In this document: one piece after another, positions 1 to 10,833 of the stretch
Numbering within the stretch: the first letter of the stretch is position 1
Layout of the letters: every line of letters begins with the position of its first letter
Translations under genes and position numbers: made by a program
The notes under the pieces: model-generated
The model's input: only the letters and a program-made list of their open reading frames with translations
Told to the model about the DNA's origin: nothing
The model's database searches: none
Source of the DNA: Neopestalotiopsis rosae
Taxonomy: Eukaryota > Ascomycota > Sordariomycetes > Amphisphaeriales > Sporocadaceae
Length of the DNA: 64,000 bases
NCBI GenBank assembly: GCA_023078685.1
Contig: JALGAS010000003.1
Coordinates: forward strand, 186,001 to 250,000
Direction: 5' to 3'

Positions 1-114
1 TAGAAACCCCAAAAGGTCATTATTCCTCCAATTTTGTCTACAAAAACACGTGTATAGAACTTTCCTTTCCACGAGCTCGTCGTAATGCTTCATTAAGGTC
101 GAGGGTTGTTCCAG

Positions 115-1118
115 TCCGTTCTTGACTTCATAATCGTCGAGTGGTTCAGCCACTGGTCTCGTTGCGGCATACTCCCTTCCAACCAACAAGAGGAAGCTCT
201 TGTCGTGGAAAAACTTAATGGCAGAGCATTTGGATGTTTGATTTACGACTTATCAAGACACCGCACAGTCAACTCAAAACGACGCACAGTCGATGGATTG
301 AAGGGATGGATCAGAAAATACGACTTGCACAGGGACGAAACGTTCTTGGGGAAATCAAATTCTCAGATCAAACACCGTGTGATGGTCCTCGTCATCGTCC
401 AGGGTATGAGACTAGGCATTCGAATGCCATCCAATCTTCTGCGAAGATACAGGAATCTCTACCGAGACTTGGACAATGTATTCGAGCAGTTACAGTATCT
501 TACAGCAGTGGATCACTACAAAAATAACGGCGAGAGGTGGGTTCTGGGCAGCAAGAGTTTACACGACTCCAACCGGGCTCGCCAGGGCTCCCGTTTGCGC
601 GGCGGCCCGATGAGATTCGATAATGGTGACGAGTTCTGGTTCAGTAGCATTGGGTAAAGTGACCATGAGTAAACGGCTTGTTGCTATGATAGCCTAGGCT
701 CAAACTAACTTTCGACCAACAGACATTCCGCGAATGAAGCTCCATACCCACATACAGAGAGTCTGAATTGCATGAATTGCAGTGCCCGGCAGACAATATT
801 GCTCAGATGCTGCTCATGCAATATGGCTCGGTACTGCAGCTTGCAATGTCAATCCGCGGACCAAGATCATGGAAGAGTATGCCAAGCTCACCCGCCGCGT
901 TCTGTGGTAAGTCCTTGCGACCCACTTACATTTTGTGAGCAGTCACTGACCTCGAAAAACAGGAGGTTCCTCATCCTCGGCTTCTCTTGCCTTCGCCTTT
1001 GCCTACTTCTAGTACCAGTACTAGTGCTAGCATCCTCGAAGATATGAGGGCCGAAAATCTTGATCATATGCAGGAGTTCGAATGGATGAGGTTAGGAGAA
1101 GGAGAACCGCGGAGATGA
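115..1118 (+). CDS. MYND zinc-finger protein, 5' end incomplete
   Basis: Three exons join in frame: about 115-653, 723-906 and 963-1118. Both introns have GT/AG ends (GTAAAG at 654, GTAAGT at 907). Exon 2 carries a MYND zinc finger: two C-x2-C pairs, then RYC-x3-C and a final H-x3-C. MYND fingers bind proline-rich partner proteins. The usual aromatic residue before the last His is Asp here. The N-terminal 180 residues are basic and helical with no domain I recognise. The C-terminal exon is rich in Pro, Ser and Thr and ends at TGA 1116-1118. The frame closes upstream at a stop at 94-96 and lacks a convincing ATG, so a further 5' exon probably lies left of an acceptor near 113, possibly outside the window. 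No SET domain is visible, so this is not a SMYD-type methyltransferase as seen. Confidence 0.62.
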
Positions 1119-3648
1119 ATTACTTGAGGCTTCTGAAAAGTAACAAGCCTCATGCCCAGGTCTTTTGCGTGGGTGAAAACATGGACGCGTTTTTTTGTCA
1201 GATTGGGCAACTGGGCAGCTTTTGGTAGAAAGACGTTGCATGCTTGCAGCTGGCACCTATGCTGCTGTGCACAGTAGCCGATCATGACTTGGCTAATGAT
1301 GGTTTGATTTTTGTAGTGTACTGTAGCGATACAAGCAAGGATAATAATATAGCGAATAAGCGTTGATAGCCTTGAGGCTGTACTGTGTATATGCGTGTAT
1401 GGGAGCTTTATTAACATCACATTGACTGCTGCACCTAAATTGGCTGGTCAAGCAAGAAAAAGGTATGCGTCCTATATGCATCATGAGTCTATTTACACCA
1501 CCATTCCATTTTGGTCAGAGGCTACTGATTGTTGAGCTTTATGCGTACCCAGCTTGGTATACATACTGTACTTCTCAATGTCTTGGCATACGAGGGTACG
1601 TAGACTTTGATGTAGCTTTCGCGGCAGCCATAAGTACATATGTTCTATAGCTAGCCCATTATACCTGAGCAATAATATGAGCCCTAATGCCGCAAGACGG
1701 GAGACGATTGCAGTAACTCCGACAATTCTGGCAGCCTGATAGATAGCATTTGCGCAGCGAGGGGGACGACAGGAAAATAAAGGGGCTCTCAGTCTTTTTG
1801 AAGTTGCTTATCACAAGCCGTCGGTCAAGTTATAATGGCGAGTCGTGTGGCGGTATGCTCAAGGAAAAAAGAGAGACGACGCATGGACGCACAAATTGAA
1901 GACACTGGAATGGTTTCGTTTGATGTTTCAAGCAGCGCTCAGATCTGCCAATCCAAAGAGCCTCAACAGGGCTCAACTTGCAGGTGCACCAATCTTGATT
2001 GGCGGGGAGCATACCAGAGCATTACCAGGGCATACAGCGCACAGCGGATCAGGCAGGGATCGCTAAAGGGGATCTGAAAGCCGTGGACCTATAGGCTGAT
2101 CCAGCGCCACATGCCAAGGCGGCAGCTGCCAGAAACATCCCCACTATTTTCCCTCCCCCCAGGTTTGAGGATGAGACGAAACAAGCCAGCGATTGGCCAG
2201 CAGCATCTCGGGCGTCCACGAGCACCTGGCACCAAACCGAAAATAGGTACCTAGTCGCCCATTGTTTAAACTTTTTGGGACAATGGGTGATTAACGCGCG
2301 CGCCCGCCGAACCGCTGTCGACATAGTGCCTATCGTTTACCAGGCATCTCGAATATTCTGCTGAGCCGCCCATCCAAACCAGATCATCCTGGTTCTTATA
2401 CATGGTCTTATTTCATTTAGACTACCATTGCTGCTGCGTGTATTTCATGCACTGGACATGATAGTAACAAAGAACACACCTGGTAAGTGGGTAATGTATA
2501 TTATGCAGGCAAGTAAAAATGCATCCGATAGGGTGAGTGAGATCTTGGGTCGCCCAAAAAAAGACGCTTGGGTGCTTTGCTTGATACTTGACCATCCGGG
2601 AGCCCAAAGAAGAGGTCTAGGTTGGACGTCTAGCCCTTCGTTTTCCACAAAACCCACCATCTGAATACCTGATTGGCGTCTGCGTTCGTCTCATGTATCC
2701 CCTCTTGATCGGATTGCTACCAGGATGTCTCCTCTGACCCATGTACGCGTGGTCCACCCATGGAAGGAGCTCGCGTGGAGAGAATGGGCGGGTTCGAGCA
2801 AAACCTAGTCACGACTCAATGGTGTGGATTGTATAGATATCTCTTTATGGTCAGCACTTGGCCTTCTAGGTATTTCCGTTTTCTCACACCACTCACTCTC
2901 TTTCGGTCTGGGATCCAGCTGGTCAGGACGACACGCAAGCTCACACGCTGCATATCAGCCACTTCTCACTGTTCTCTGCACATCCGCTGTGAGAATTACG
3001 GTTATAATTTGTCCTTTTTAGACTTCGGACTTCACCACCCTCGTCATCGCATCACGCAACCGTGAGCCTCAACTCCTTTTTCTTCTTTGGTAGTGGTAGT
3101 CGTCGTCACTCCTTAAGCGGCAGCTTGCTACTATTTAGAGTCGGATTGTTGCCCCGTCCTCGTGACCCAACGAACAACAATCCAACCCCCGAGCTGGCAT
3201 CTCGTTCCTTCATTGTTTCTTTCATTCGCCGCCAACCGCCGGCTGTCCAATGCCATTGTTCCCGTTTGGCATCTGAAGAAGAAAATCGCCCAGGTGGCTG
3301 GTCTTTGAAAGACTCAACTTTGTTGTTTCATCTTTTTCTTCATTATTCTTCGTCGCCCATTGTCCCGATTTGATTATCGTTAAGGGCATGCATTATTAAA
3401 AATCTGCATCGGCACTTACATTTCACACAAACACGCACATCACACACTGGTTGTTGGTCATTGCCTCCTTCTCTTTCTCTTCTCGTACATAAGTTTTTTT
3501 GCGAATCACCTTGACGGCGACTTCCTTGAACGTTCATACAACACACAAGAAAACAAGACTTCTTTCTTGCCAGCGCCATATCAACACTTCGACACTTGTT
3601 CAAACACCACATTAGACAATAGCAACCCCCAAAGGAAAATCCGTCAAG
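1119..3648. other. intergenic, with probable GH16 promoter and 5' leader
   Basis: No open frame here has recognisable protein character. From about 3040 to 3640 the plus strand is rich in C and T (runs such as TCTTTTTCTTC), which is typical of the promoter and 5' leader of a strongly expressed fungal gene. It most likely serves the beta-glucanase that starts at 3649. Confidence 0.5.
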
Positions 3649-4632
3649 ATGGTCAGCACACGGTCACTCTTGCGCCTCGGCGCAATCGCTTCCCTTGCTG
3701 CAACTCCCATGGCAACGTACACCATCCAGGACACGTACGACACCAGCAGCTTCTTTGACGGTTTTGACTTCTACAGCGACGCCGATCCCACCAATGGTTT
3801 CGTCAAGTACCACACTGCTTCCCAGGCCAACTCAACCTCCCTGGCTGGCTATGCCAACGGCGGCATCTATCTTGGTTCTGACCACAAGACCATCAACCCC
3901 ACGACCGGCCGTGGCTCCACGCGCATCAACTCCAAGAAGACCTACACCCACGGCCTCTTCATTGCCGACATTGCCCACATGCCCACCTCTTCCAAGAAGG
4001 GCTGCGGACTCTGGCCCGCCTTTTGGATGTTTGGCGAGGAGGGCGGCTGGCCGAATTCTGGCGAGATTGATGTTATTGAAGGAGTTAACTCTGCCGACTC
4101 GACCACCATGACGCTTCACACCTCTTCTGGCTGCACAGTTTCCCAAGGAAACTGCAACGCCGGCGATGGCAGCACGGGCTGTTCTAACGCCGTCAATGAC
4201 ACGGAGAGCTTTGGAGCTGGATTCAATGACATTGGAGGCGGCGTCTACGCCGTCGAGTGGACCAGTGATGCCATTTCCATCTGGTTCTTCCCTCGCGACT
4301 CGATCCCCTCCAACATTGATTCTGGAAGTCCCGACCCGAGCTCGAGCTCGTGGGGCACTGCAACCGCCACCTTTTCTGGTTCTGGTTGCGACATCGACAC
4401 CCACTTCAAGGAGCACACCATTGTCTTCAACATTGACTTCTGTGGCGATTGGGCCGGCGAGGTCTGGTCCACGGACGACACCTGCTCCGCTTTGGCAGAC
4501 ACTTGTCAAGACTACGTGTCCGCCAACCCGGGTGACTTTCAAGAGGCCTACTGGCTCATCAACTCCGTCAAGGTATACTCGGACGGCACATCGAGCAAGC
4601 GTGATGTTGTCCCTCGACCGTTCATGGCTTAA
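3649..4632 (+). CDS. secreted GH16 endo-1,3(4)-beta-glucanase
   Basis: A single-exon gene of 327 codons. Residues 1 to about 22 form a signal peptide (basic start, hydrophobic core, AxA-like end). The rest is one glycoside hydrolase family 16 jelly-roll domain. The catalytic signature GEIDVIEG is present, with nucleophile Glu139, assisting Asp141 and acid/base Glu144. The conserved GLWPAFWMFG stretch lies before it. The family cleaves mixed or 1,3-linked beta-glucans outside the cell, either for remodelling its own wall or for feeding. Several Cys residues in the second half could form disulfides. There is no GPI tail or carbohydrate-binding module, and the C-terminus holds a basic SSKRD stretch. 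The ATG at 3649 has a good context (TCAAGATGG) and directly precedes the signal peptide. Preferred substrate is inferred from the family only. Confidence 0.95.
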   Translation: MVSTRSLLRLGAIASLAATPMATYTIQDTYDTSSFFDGFDFYSDADPTNGFVKYHTASQANSTSLAGYANGGIYLGSDHKTINPTTGRGSTRINSKKTYTHGLFIADIAHMPTSSKKGCGLWPAFWMFGEEGGWPNSGEIDVIEGVNSADSTTMTLHTSSGCTVSQGNCNAGDGSTGCSNAVNDTESFGAGFNDIGGGVYAVEWTSDAISIWFFPRDSIPSNIDSGSPDPSSSSWGTATATFSGSGCDIDTHFKEHTIVFNIDFCGDWAGEVWSTDDTCSALADTCQDYVSANPGDFQEAYWLINSVKVYSDGTSSKRDVVPRPFMA

Positions 4633-7600
4633 GCCACTATTTCAGCGACTCGTCTGGAAACGAGCATTAGGGACATGAAATGAGAAACATGAGTTTGGAA
4701 CCAGTCTTTCGGGGTGAAAGACTTTAGGAAAATACCCAAGGATCGTACGACAAGGACAGGCGTTTAGGATATGATTTGAAAATCTTTCGGAAGATCCCTT
4801 AACCTCTGAGCGTTGCGGGCAACTGGCGAGTTTTGGCCAATCCCAAAAAAGACAGTGCTTAGATATATGCATCACGTCACATAGGGAACTTTTCTTCTGT
4901 ACATACTTCAGGACTTCACTTCTTCTTGGCGAGCCAGACAGGCTAAGCCACCATTACTTTCACAACTTCGTTTTGCAAAGGGTTCACGGGGTTCTTTCCA
5001 TAGGAACAGACCCAAAAATAAAGAACAAAGACAACCAAAAAAAAAAACAAAAAAAAAATCACTTCTTCATTTTGTAGTGACTGTGATCATTGAGTGATTA
5101 TGTTTGATAATTACTAAACGACCTGGTGCCCCCGATTTGCCACTACTTCTATATGAGCACAACATGCTATGACACAAGTTGTTGGCAGTGCAGAACTTTC
5201 TGCCTCAGTGAAGAAAAACATTTCATAGTGGGCCGGCATGCCAGTCGAGTACCATTGAGTGGGCGGAGAGAGAAAATAGCCTGTCTAAACGGGCCGCTCC
5301 AAAGTCGACCGGGTCTCGATCCATTCCCGTCCCGGCCGCCGGGTCACTGACCACATGGCCCAAGAAAGCTCCCGCCGGCAAGGTGGAAAAGACATAAAAA
5401 TAGCCGCCCGCCGCCTGCCGCCCATTCATCTTTTTTTTCTGAATGGGCACGAGAACATTCTAAAGATGCCTTGTGTTGGGGCAAACTGGTATTCCATCAA
5501 GAACAAAACTAACTGTGAGTCTAGGTTTCGTTCGACGGCCTTCCTACTCTTGTCTTGGCAAGGCTGACTTGGCTGGGTCCCATTGCTAATGAGCAGTTCA
5601 GAATGGCTCGGGCCCGTTGGTGATGAGCCTCGTGCAGAGGAGCAGAACCACAATGAGCCTTGTGTGAAGAGGAGCAGGATCCTTCTCGTCTGGCGGTGCA
5701 AGTCTATCGGATTTCAGTTCTGGTTGGCGTCACGAGACCTGTATGGATTCTGGTTGGGCATCCAGCGTACTTTGTGCTGTCTTCCAACTTGGTGGCACGT
5801 GTGTGAGCCATACTTGCAAGCAAGTTTTTGTCCTCGCAAACTTGCCGGTGACTCAATGCCGCTTTCGGATGGAAAGCTCCCTCTCTGTTCTAGAGTTGAT
5901 ATCGACACCATGCTGAAAAGGCAATTAACCCATGCAGACTTGTCTTGTCGAATGAGACAATAGACCCTGGGATGCTTCAAGTGACCCAGACGTAAGGTAG
6001 CCAGTCACATCACGTATTCAGAGTGTATTTACATTCTGCAGGTGGCCGTCTGAGCTGAGGGACGTGCCGCATCACTCCGATTGTCCAATGGCTGGGCTAG
6101 ATTGTGGGCTCGACAAGGCTATACTGTATAGTGAAGTCATGCCGGACCTTGCATGTGCAGGCAGGGACTCAGGACGGGGAAGACTTTTTGGATCAAGACC
6201 TGGAGCAGGGACAAAGATTATCTGCAGCCGGGGAAGCAAGGTAAGTAAGCAGTCCAATCATGTGTTGTTATAGCCAGATATCAGCAACGGCACCCCTTAC
6301 CGGTGCGTACGGGGGACGGCGGGCTCGGCTTTCTAGAAATTCCATTTGTCCCATGGGAACCTCAAGAGTGACGCGACAGGGCAAGAGATGGGACTATCAG
6401 GCACCGCAATCTAGTATGGAAGGAAATGGGCACGGGGTGATAGCAAGACTTGTGTGGACGAGCCATGTCAACGTACGTAGTCGAAAAAGGTTTCCTCATG
6501 ATGACGCCCCCATTTCCTTGCTCGGTAATGATAGCAAGGGTTGCAGGGAATGTGTGGTGAGAGTGCCGTTGTTTGTCCTTCTTGCTGCCTTCCCGGCCCG
6601 TCGGGGTCGCTTATTGTTCCTGCCAAAAAAGAGTTCGAGGCGGTGCAACGGCCCTTGATCTCGAAATAGCACGGGACTTTATGATGCAGATACCTTCTTG
6701 ACTTAAAAAAAAAAAAATACCCACCGGCTTGAACCTAACAGAACAAAGTGTATGCGCAATGGTTGGGGCAATGCGCTCACGGTGCAGTCTTCGTCTGGTT
6801 GCTTGCGTGCTTTGCGGGAGGGGACCCAAGATTGATGTCGATGCGAGCTTCCCAGAGTGATGCTAGTAGCGTAGTAAAGTCGAGATATCACTTCGTCATT
6901 GTCCCCATGCGCAGACAGATTCACGTCAGGGCTGCATGCATCGCAATCTAGTGATAGGAGTGACCGATGATGGGAGACCTCCGTAATAGATTCTGGAAGC
7001 CGTCAAATGTCGCGCTTGTGTGTGAGAGTGACGGTGTGTGAGAGGTTTGTGAGCGTAGGAAAGAGCCAAGAGAGCCTTGCCAAGGTCGCACGAGAGTTGA
7101 GGGCCGCCAGAATGGGCCGGCCACGGGCATCGGGGTCGTGGTAGAGGCGGCCTAGTTTGGGGCTCAGTGGCCCAAAAGGGCGGCCATGTTCCCACGTAAC
7201 CGCGTCCCGGCTGGTCAAGATGGAGACGCTGGTCGCATCAAAGGCCCCTTTGGCTCTTTATATGCTTGTTCGAATGACCCAAACAAGCCCGGGACCCCAG
7301 GGAGGGCTCCAGCTCTACAAGGCAGAACCGATCAAACAGAGGGCCAGGGGGGGTCATGTAAGGACGTTTGGTAGGTACGGAACAGAAAGGACACTTGAAA
7401 GTTGGCTGGCCCTTCCCAATTCTCAGTACAGTACAGAGGGTACCTACACCACGATGCAGTGCACAATAGCATGTGGTTGCTGCCCGCGTTTATTACCCCC
7501 CCTGGCGGCTGTTACAGGGGCTTCGCCGCTTACTGACCAATGTGCTTGTGTCCCTTTCGGGGCTGAGAGGGGGCCCCCAACATTGTGCATTCAAAGTGCG

Positions 7601-8304
7601 CTAAAATTGCTACGCAACTCGACATACTCCCCAGTCACCTACAACTCCAAGACCACAAACCTATACACCATCTGACGGGGTCAATCTGCTATTACCTCTT
7701 GGATGACCATTATCAGACTCTCTCTACATCCGTCGAGCCTCTGGATACTGTAGGTAGGAAGGTACCTTACCTTGTCGAGGTATGCATTTGGAGGCCCACC
7801 GATATAGCAGTTGGGGGCTTAGCAGTTCTGGGATACTTTGGTGCAGCCACGCGAATGGTCGGATTCAGAGCACACCTCATGCCCTTCTCGACCAGTTGGG
7901 TCCGGTATCAACTGGTCATACCGCTCGTCCTTGCATACTACGATGCTGTTAGGTGGAGTTTGCAAGTTGGTCAAGGTAACTCGTACATTGTGCCTGCTAA
8001 CTCCGTTTGCCCTTCCCTCTTCCTCTTCTTCCTTCGTTATGACTCCTGCCGGTATCTTACCAGGGGTGCTGTCCATACTTCACCCCAACAGATATAATAA
8101 CTCCCAGGGCCAAGGCCAACGTGGACCCAGTGGTCTCGATATCTGGCCGCCTCCATCCCATTGTCGGTAACTGTATCGAACTCTCCTTCTCTGGCTATTT
8201 CTATACATCATCATCTTATATAACGGCTCTGCCCTTTCCACAGTGGCGTTATGAGAGATCCTTCGTGATCATGTTACGAGTCTCTCGCCTTGTTGATCTT
8301 TCTC
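4633..8304. other. intergenic, no gene recognised
   Basis: About 3.7 kb. The six frames contain only short, compositionally random open stretches. Simple A-rich tracts occur at 5037-5058 (interrupted once) and 6705-6717. The last 500 bases are C/T-rich and probably form the leader of the next gene. No transposon ends, tRNA or conserved protein pieces were seen. Confidence 0.45.
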
Positions 8305-9678
8305 ATGTCTCCTTCACCAACTGAGAAACTAAGCCAGCTTTCTATTGAGAGCATGCCTCCTACCACTCGACAGCAGAGCCGCAGCCAAAAGAGTCAGTCC
8401 AGTACAGAATCCGAAGCCAACTCGGTTGATTCGCGGCAGGTAGATAACTGTTTGCGCTTCCCATCCAAGCTTACTTACAGCCTGGAGAATCTGAACCCGG
8501 ATATACGACAGCACGTCACTGATGCTGTCGAGGGTCTTCCCCAGATCACCCTCCAAGAGTGTGCAGAGAGGGAAGGACACGTGATCTTTCAGGTCTCGGA
8601 ATTGGCAAACTTTAGGATCCGGACAGGCTCGCGGTCCAGTCAGTGGTCTACTCCGAGCTGTAGCTGCGGAGATGAATCACCCAGTCGGACGCCTTGTCGT
8701 CACGTGCTCTGGCTGTTTGATCAGATAACGGCCCAGCTTCTCGACAATAGTGGCGAGGTGCTCACGTTGAACAAGCATGGCTACGCCGACGTGCTCGAGA
8801 ATCCTTATGAAATGATCACCGAATGCCACCTCGATATACTGGCTGATGATCTACATAGCCGGGTCTTGAGGACGGCCTCGGATACCGAGGACGCTTTATA
8901 CAATGCGCGCCGCGTTCAGGAGGTCCGTGAGATCCTAGCCTCTCTGAACCGCACCCCTATAGACGAGTATCGTCCAGACATCTTCGATCATCCTACGGGA
9001 GGGAGGAGGGTGGTGAAACGGAACGATCTGGAATGCACCATTTTTCGGATGCTGTGTCAAAATAACGAGTTCTTTCAATACTTTCTATCCTCCATGAAGA
9101 GCGATGAACTCGTCAACAACACCTTTCGAAAGCTCCAGAAGCGTGCGGATGCGGCACTGGCTGGTCTAGATGCATACGCAGAGTCACCCTCGTCAAGGCA
9201 ACCATCTGACAATCCAAAGGACGTCACGTGGTGTGCAACACACCTGCAAGCCGTGGTGAAGAAAGTCCACACGGCCATAATGCGAGCCCGGCGCCCACTA
9301 GAGCTGTGGGAACGCCAGGCTGCTGGGCGGACATTATTACATATTCTGAGACAGGTCGTTGATCGGTGTCGGGATCTCACACCACCCAATCTCGAGAACG
9401 TCGACCGGAACCTCTACCTCAAACTGATTGGTGACCGGGATCGCAACTTTGCCATTGGTGCGTTGAACTCACTCGCACCCGACGCCATTCACCCATTTAC
9501 GGCGGAACTCGACAGGATCATTTTCGACATGCAAAAACACGGCGTCCCCCATTCCTATGCCGAAAAGCTGAGAGATGTCTACGAGCGGGCGCGGCGAGTG
9601 CGCATGGGCGGATCTCCAATAGGATCCAAACGTCACAGAGCACGACAGGGCGGAAGAGGAGGGAAGCGTACCAGATGA
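8305..9678 (+). CDS. SWIM-type zinc-finger protein, function unknown
   Basis: An intronless frame of 458 codons. The start is taken at ATG 8305; a second in-frame ATG at 8353 begins a PPTTRQQSRSQ-like stretch and may be the true start. The key feature is a C-x-C-x9-C-x-H pattern at Cys119, Cys121, Cys131 and His133, followed by VLWLFDQI. This fits a SWIM zinc finger, which binds DNA or protein in proteins from MuDR transposases to Shu-complex subunits. Residues 1-50 are polar and probably disordered. The C-terminus ends in a very basic Arg/Gly/Lys tail suited to nucleic-acid binding. Between them is a long helical region of unknown fold. I do not recognise an orthologue. There is no sign of a transposase catalytic domain, so a cellular gene is more likely. 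Confidence 0.75.
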   Translation: MSPSPTEKLSQLSIESMPPTTRQQSRSQKSQSSTESEANSVDSRQVDNCLRFPSKLTYSLENLNPDIRQHVTDAVEGLPQITLQECAEREGHVIFQVSELANFRIRTGSRSSQWSTPSCSCGDESPSRTPCRHVLWLFDQITAQLLDNSGEVLTLNKHGYADVLENPYEMITECHLDILADDLHSRVLRTASDTEDALYNARRVQEVREILASLNRTPIDEYRPDIFDHPTGGRRVVKRNDLECTIFRMLCQNNEFFQYFLSSMKSDELVNNTFRKLQKRADAALAGLDAYAESPSSRQPSDNPKDVTWCATHLQAVVKKVHTAIMRARRPLELWERQAAGRTLLHILRQVVDRCRDLTPPNLENVDRNLYLKLIGDRDRNFAIGALNSLAPDAIHPFTAELDRIIFDMQKHGVPHSYAEKLRDVYERARRVRMGGSPIGSKRHRARQGGRGGKRTR

Positions 9679-10833
9679 AATCAACATGGCGACAAATTTC
9701 CATGAGCGGGAACTGTGACTTGTACCTTTTGGACATCACCACCCTTGCCTTTTCCGGAGCTGGTCTTGGGGAAAGGGCTCGCTACTTCTGTTGACGCATT
9801 CCATCATAGAGCTACCTGCTCTGCCTCATATCTAGATATTTCGCTTCTTTTACTCTCTTTCTTTGGTGTCAACTTGGTATACCTTTTCAGTCAGTCTTTT
9901 TACTAACCGTCACGGAGGTTTCCACTTCTTTTGGCATTGTACCAAAACAACATGAAAAATATAGACAAAAACGAACATCACCAGCAACGGCGAGACCAAA
10001 TTCTTATAGTCCAATAATTGATCTATTTTATAAACAGTTCTTGTGAATGGCTCTCTCGAGAGTGTACATCGATCTAGTCCTGACCATGATCTGGTTGAAA
10101 CAGGCACCCAGACCCCTATACCTCAGGCTTCAAGCTCATCTTATCACGTACATACATTGACCTTCCACTCCTATCAAAGCTAGGTAATGTACAGATATCC
10201 AACACAACTAATCAAGCACTTGACTCACCGTTGCCTCATCTCTTTTGAACAAAGCTAGCCCGTGGACAGCCCCTGGTGCTTGACTTGTGCCGACAGATTG
10301 GGGTCTCACAAATTTGATCTGCTGCCGTGGACAAGAATAGATATCGACTATCACTATGTGTTATTATACCGTAGGATAATCGCACCAGCCGTCAACGGAA
10401 ACCAGATAATACGGATCACAAACTGAAATAACTCTCTTAGTGGCCGTGACTATATGATGGATGGGGCTGCAATGTCGCGTAGGCACAAATAGGCAGAGTT
10501 TTGCAAGGTACGACAAAATGCGTAACAGTAATAAATCTCAATATGCAATTTCGGGCAGCTCATATTCTTTGAGCCGCAGGTATCCTGGTAATAAAGTACG
10601 TAGAGCAAAGATGCTTTCCAAATCCAAGCAAATAGTGAAAACAGCAACAGCACATATCCCCAGTACGGAGCTGCAAGACACTGTAAGTAAAAGCCAACCC
10701 CCTCGCCCAATCAGCTAACACAACTTCTACAAGATTTCCCATAAAAAACGAGCGCCATACACCGGCTACAAGATTTCATCAAGAACCCCCATCATCATCA
10801 TTACTTTGCTTTTCTCTCCGCGTCCAGATCCCC
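9679..10833. other. intergenic between convergent genes, nothing recognised
   Basis: This holds the 3' flanks of the SWIM gene (plus) and the sulfate permease (minus). It is moderately AT-rich and has no supported open frame. Confidence 0.45.
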
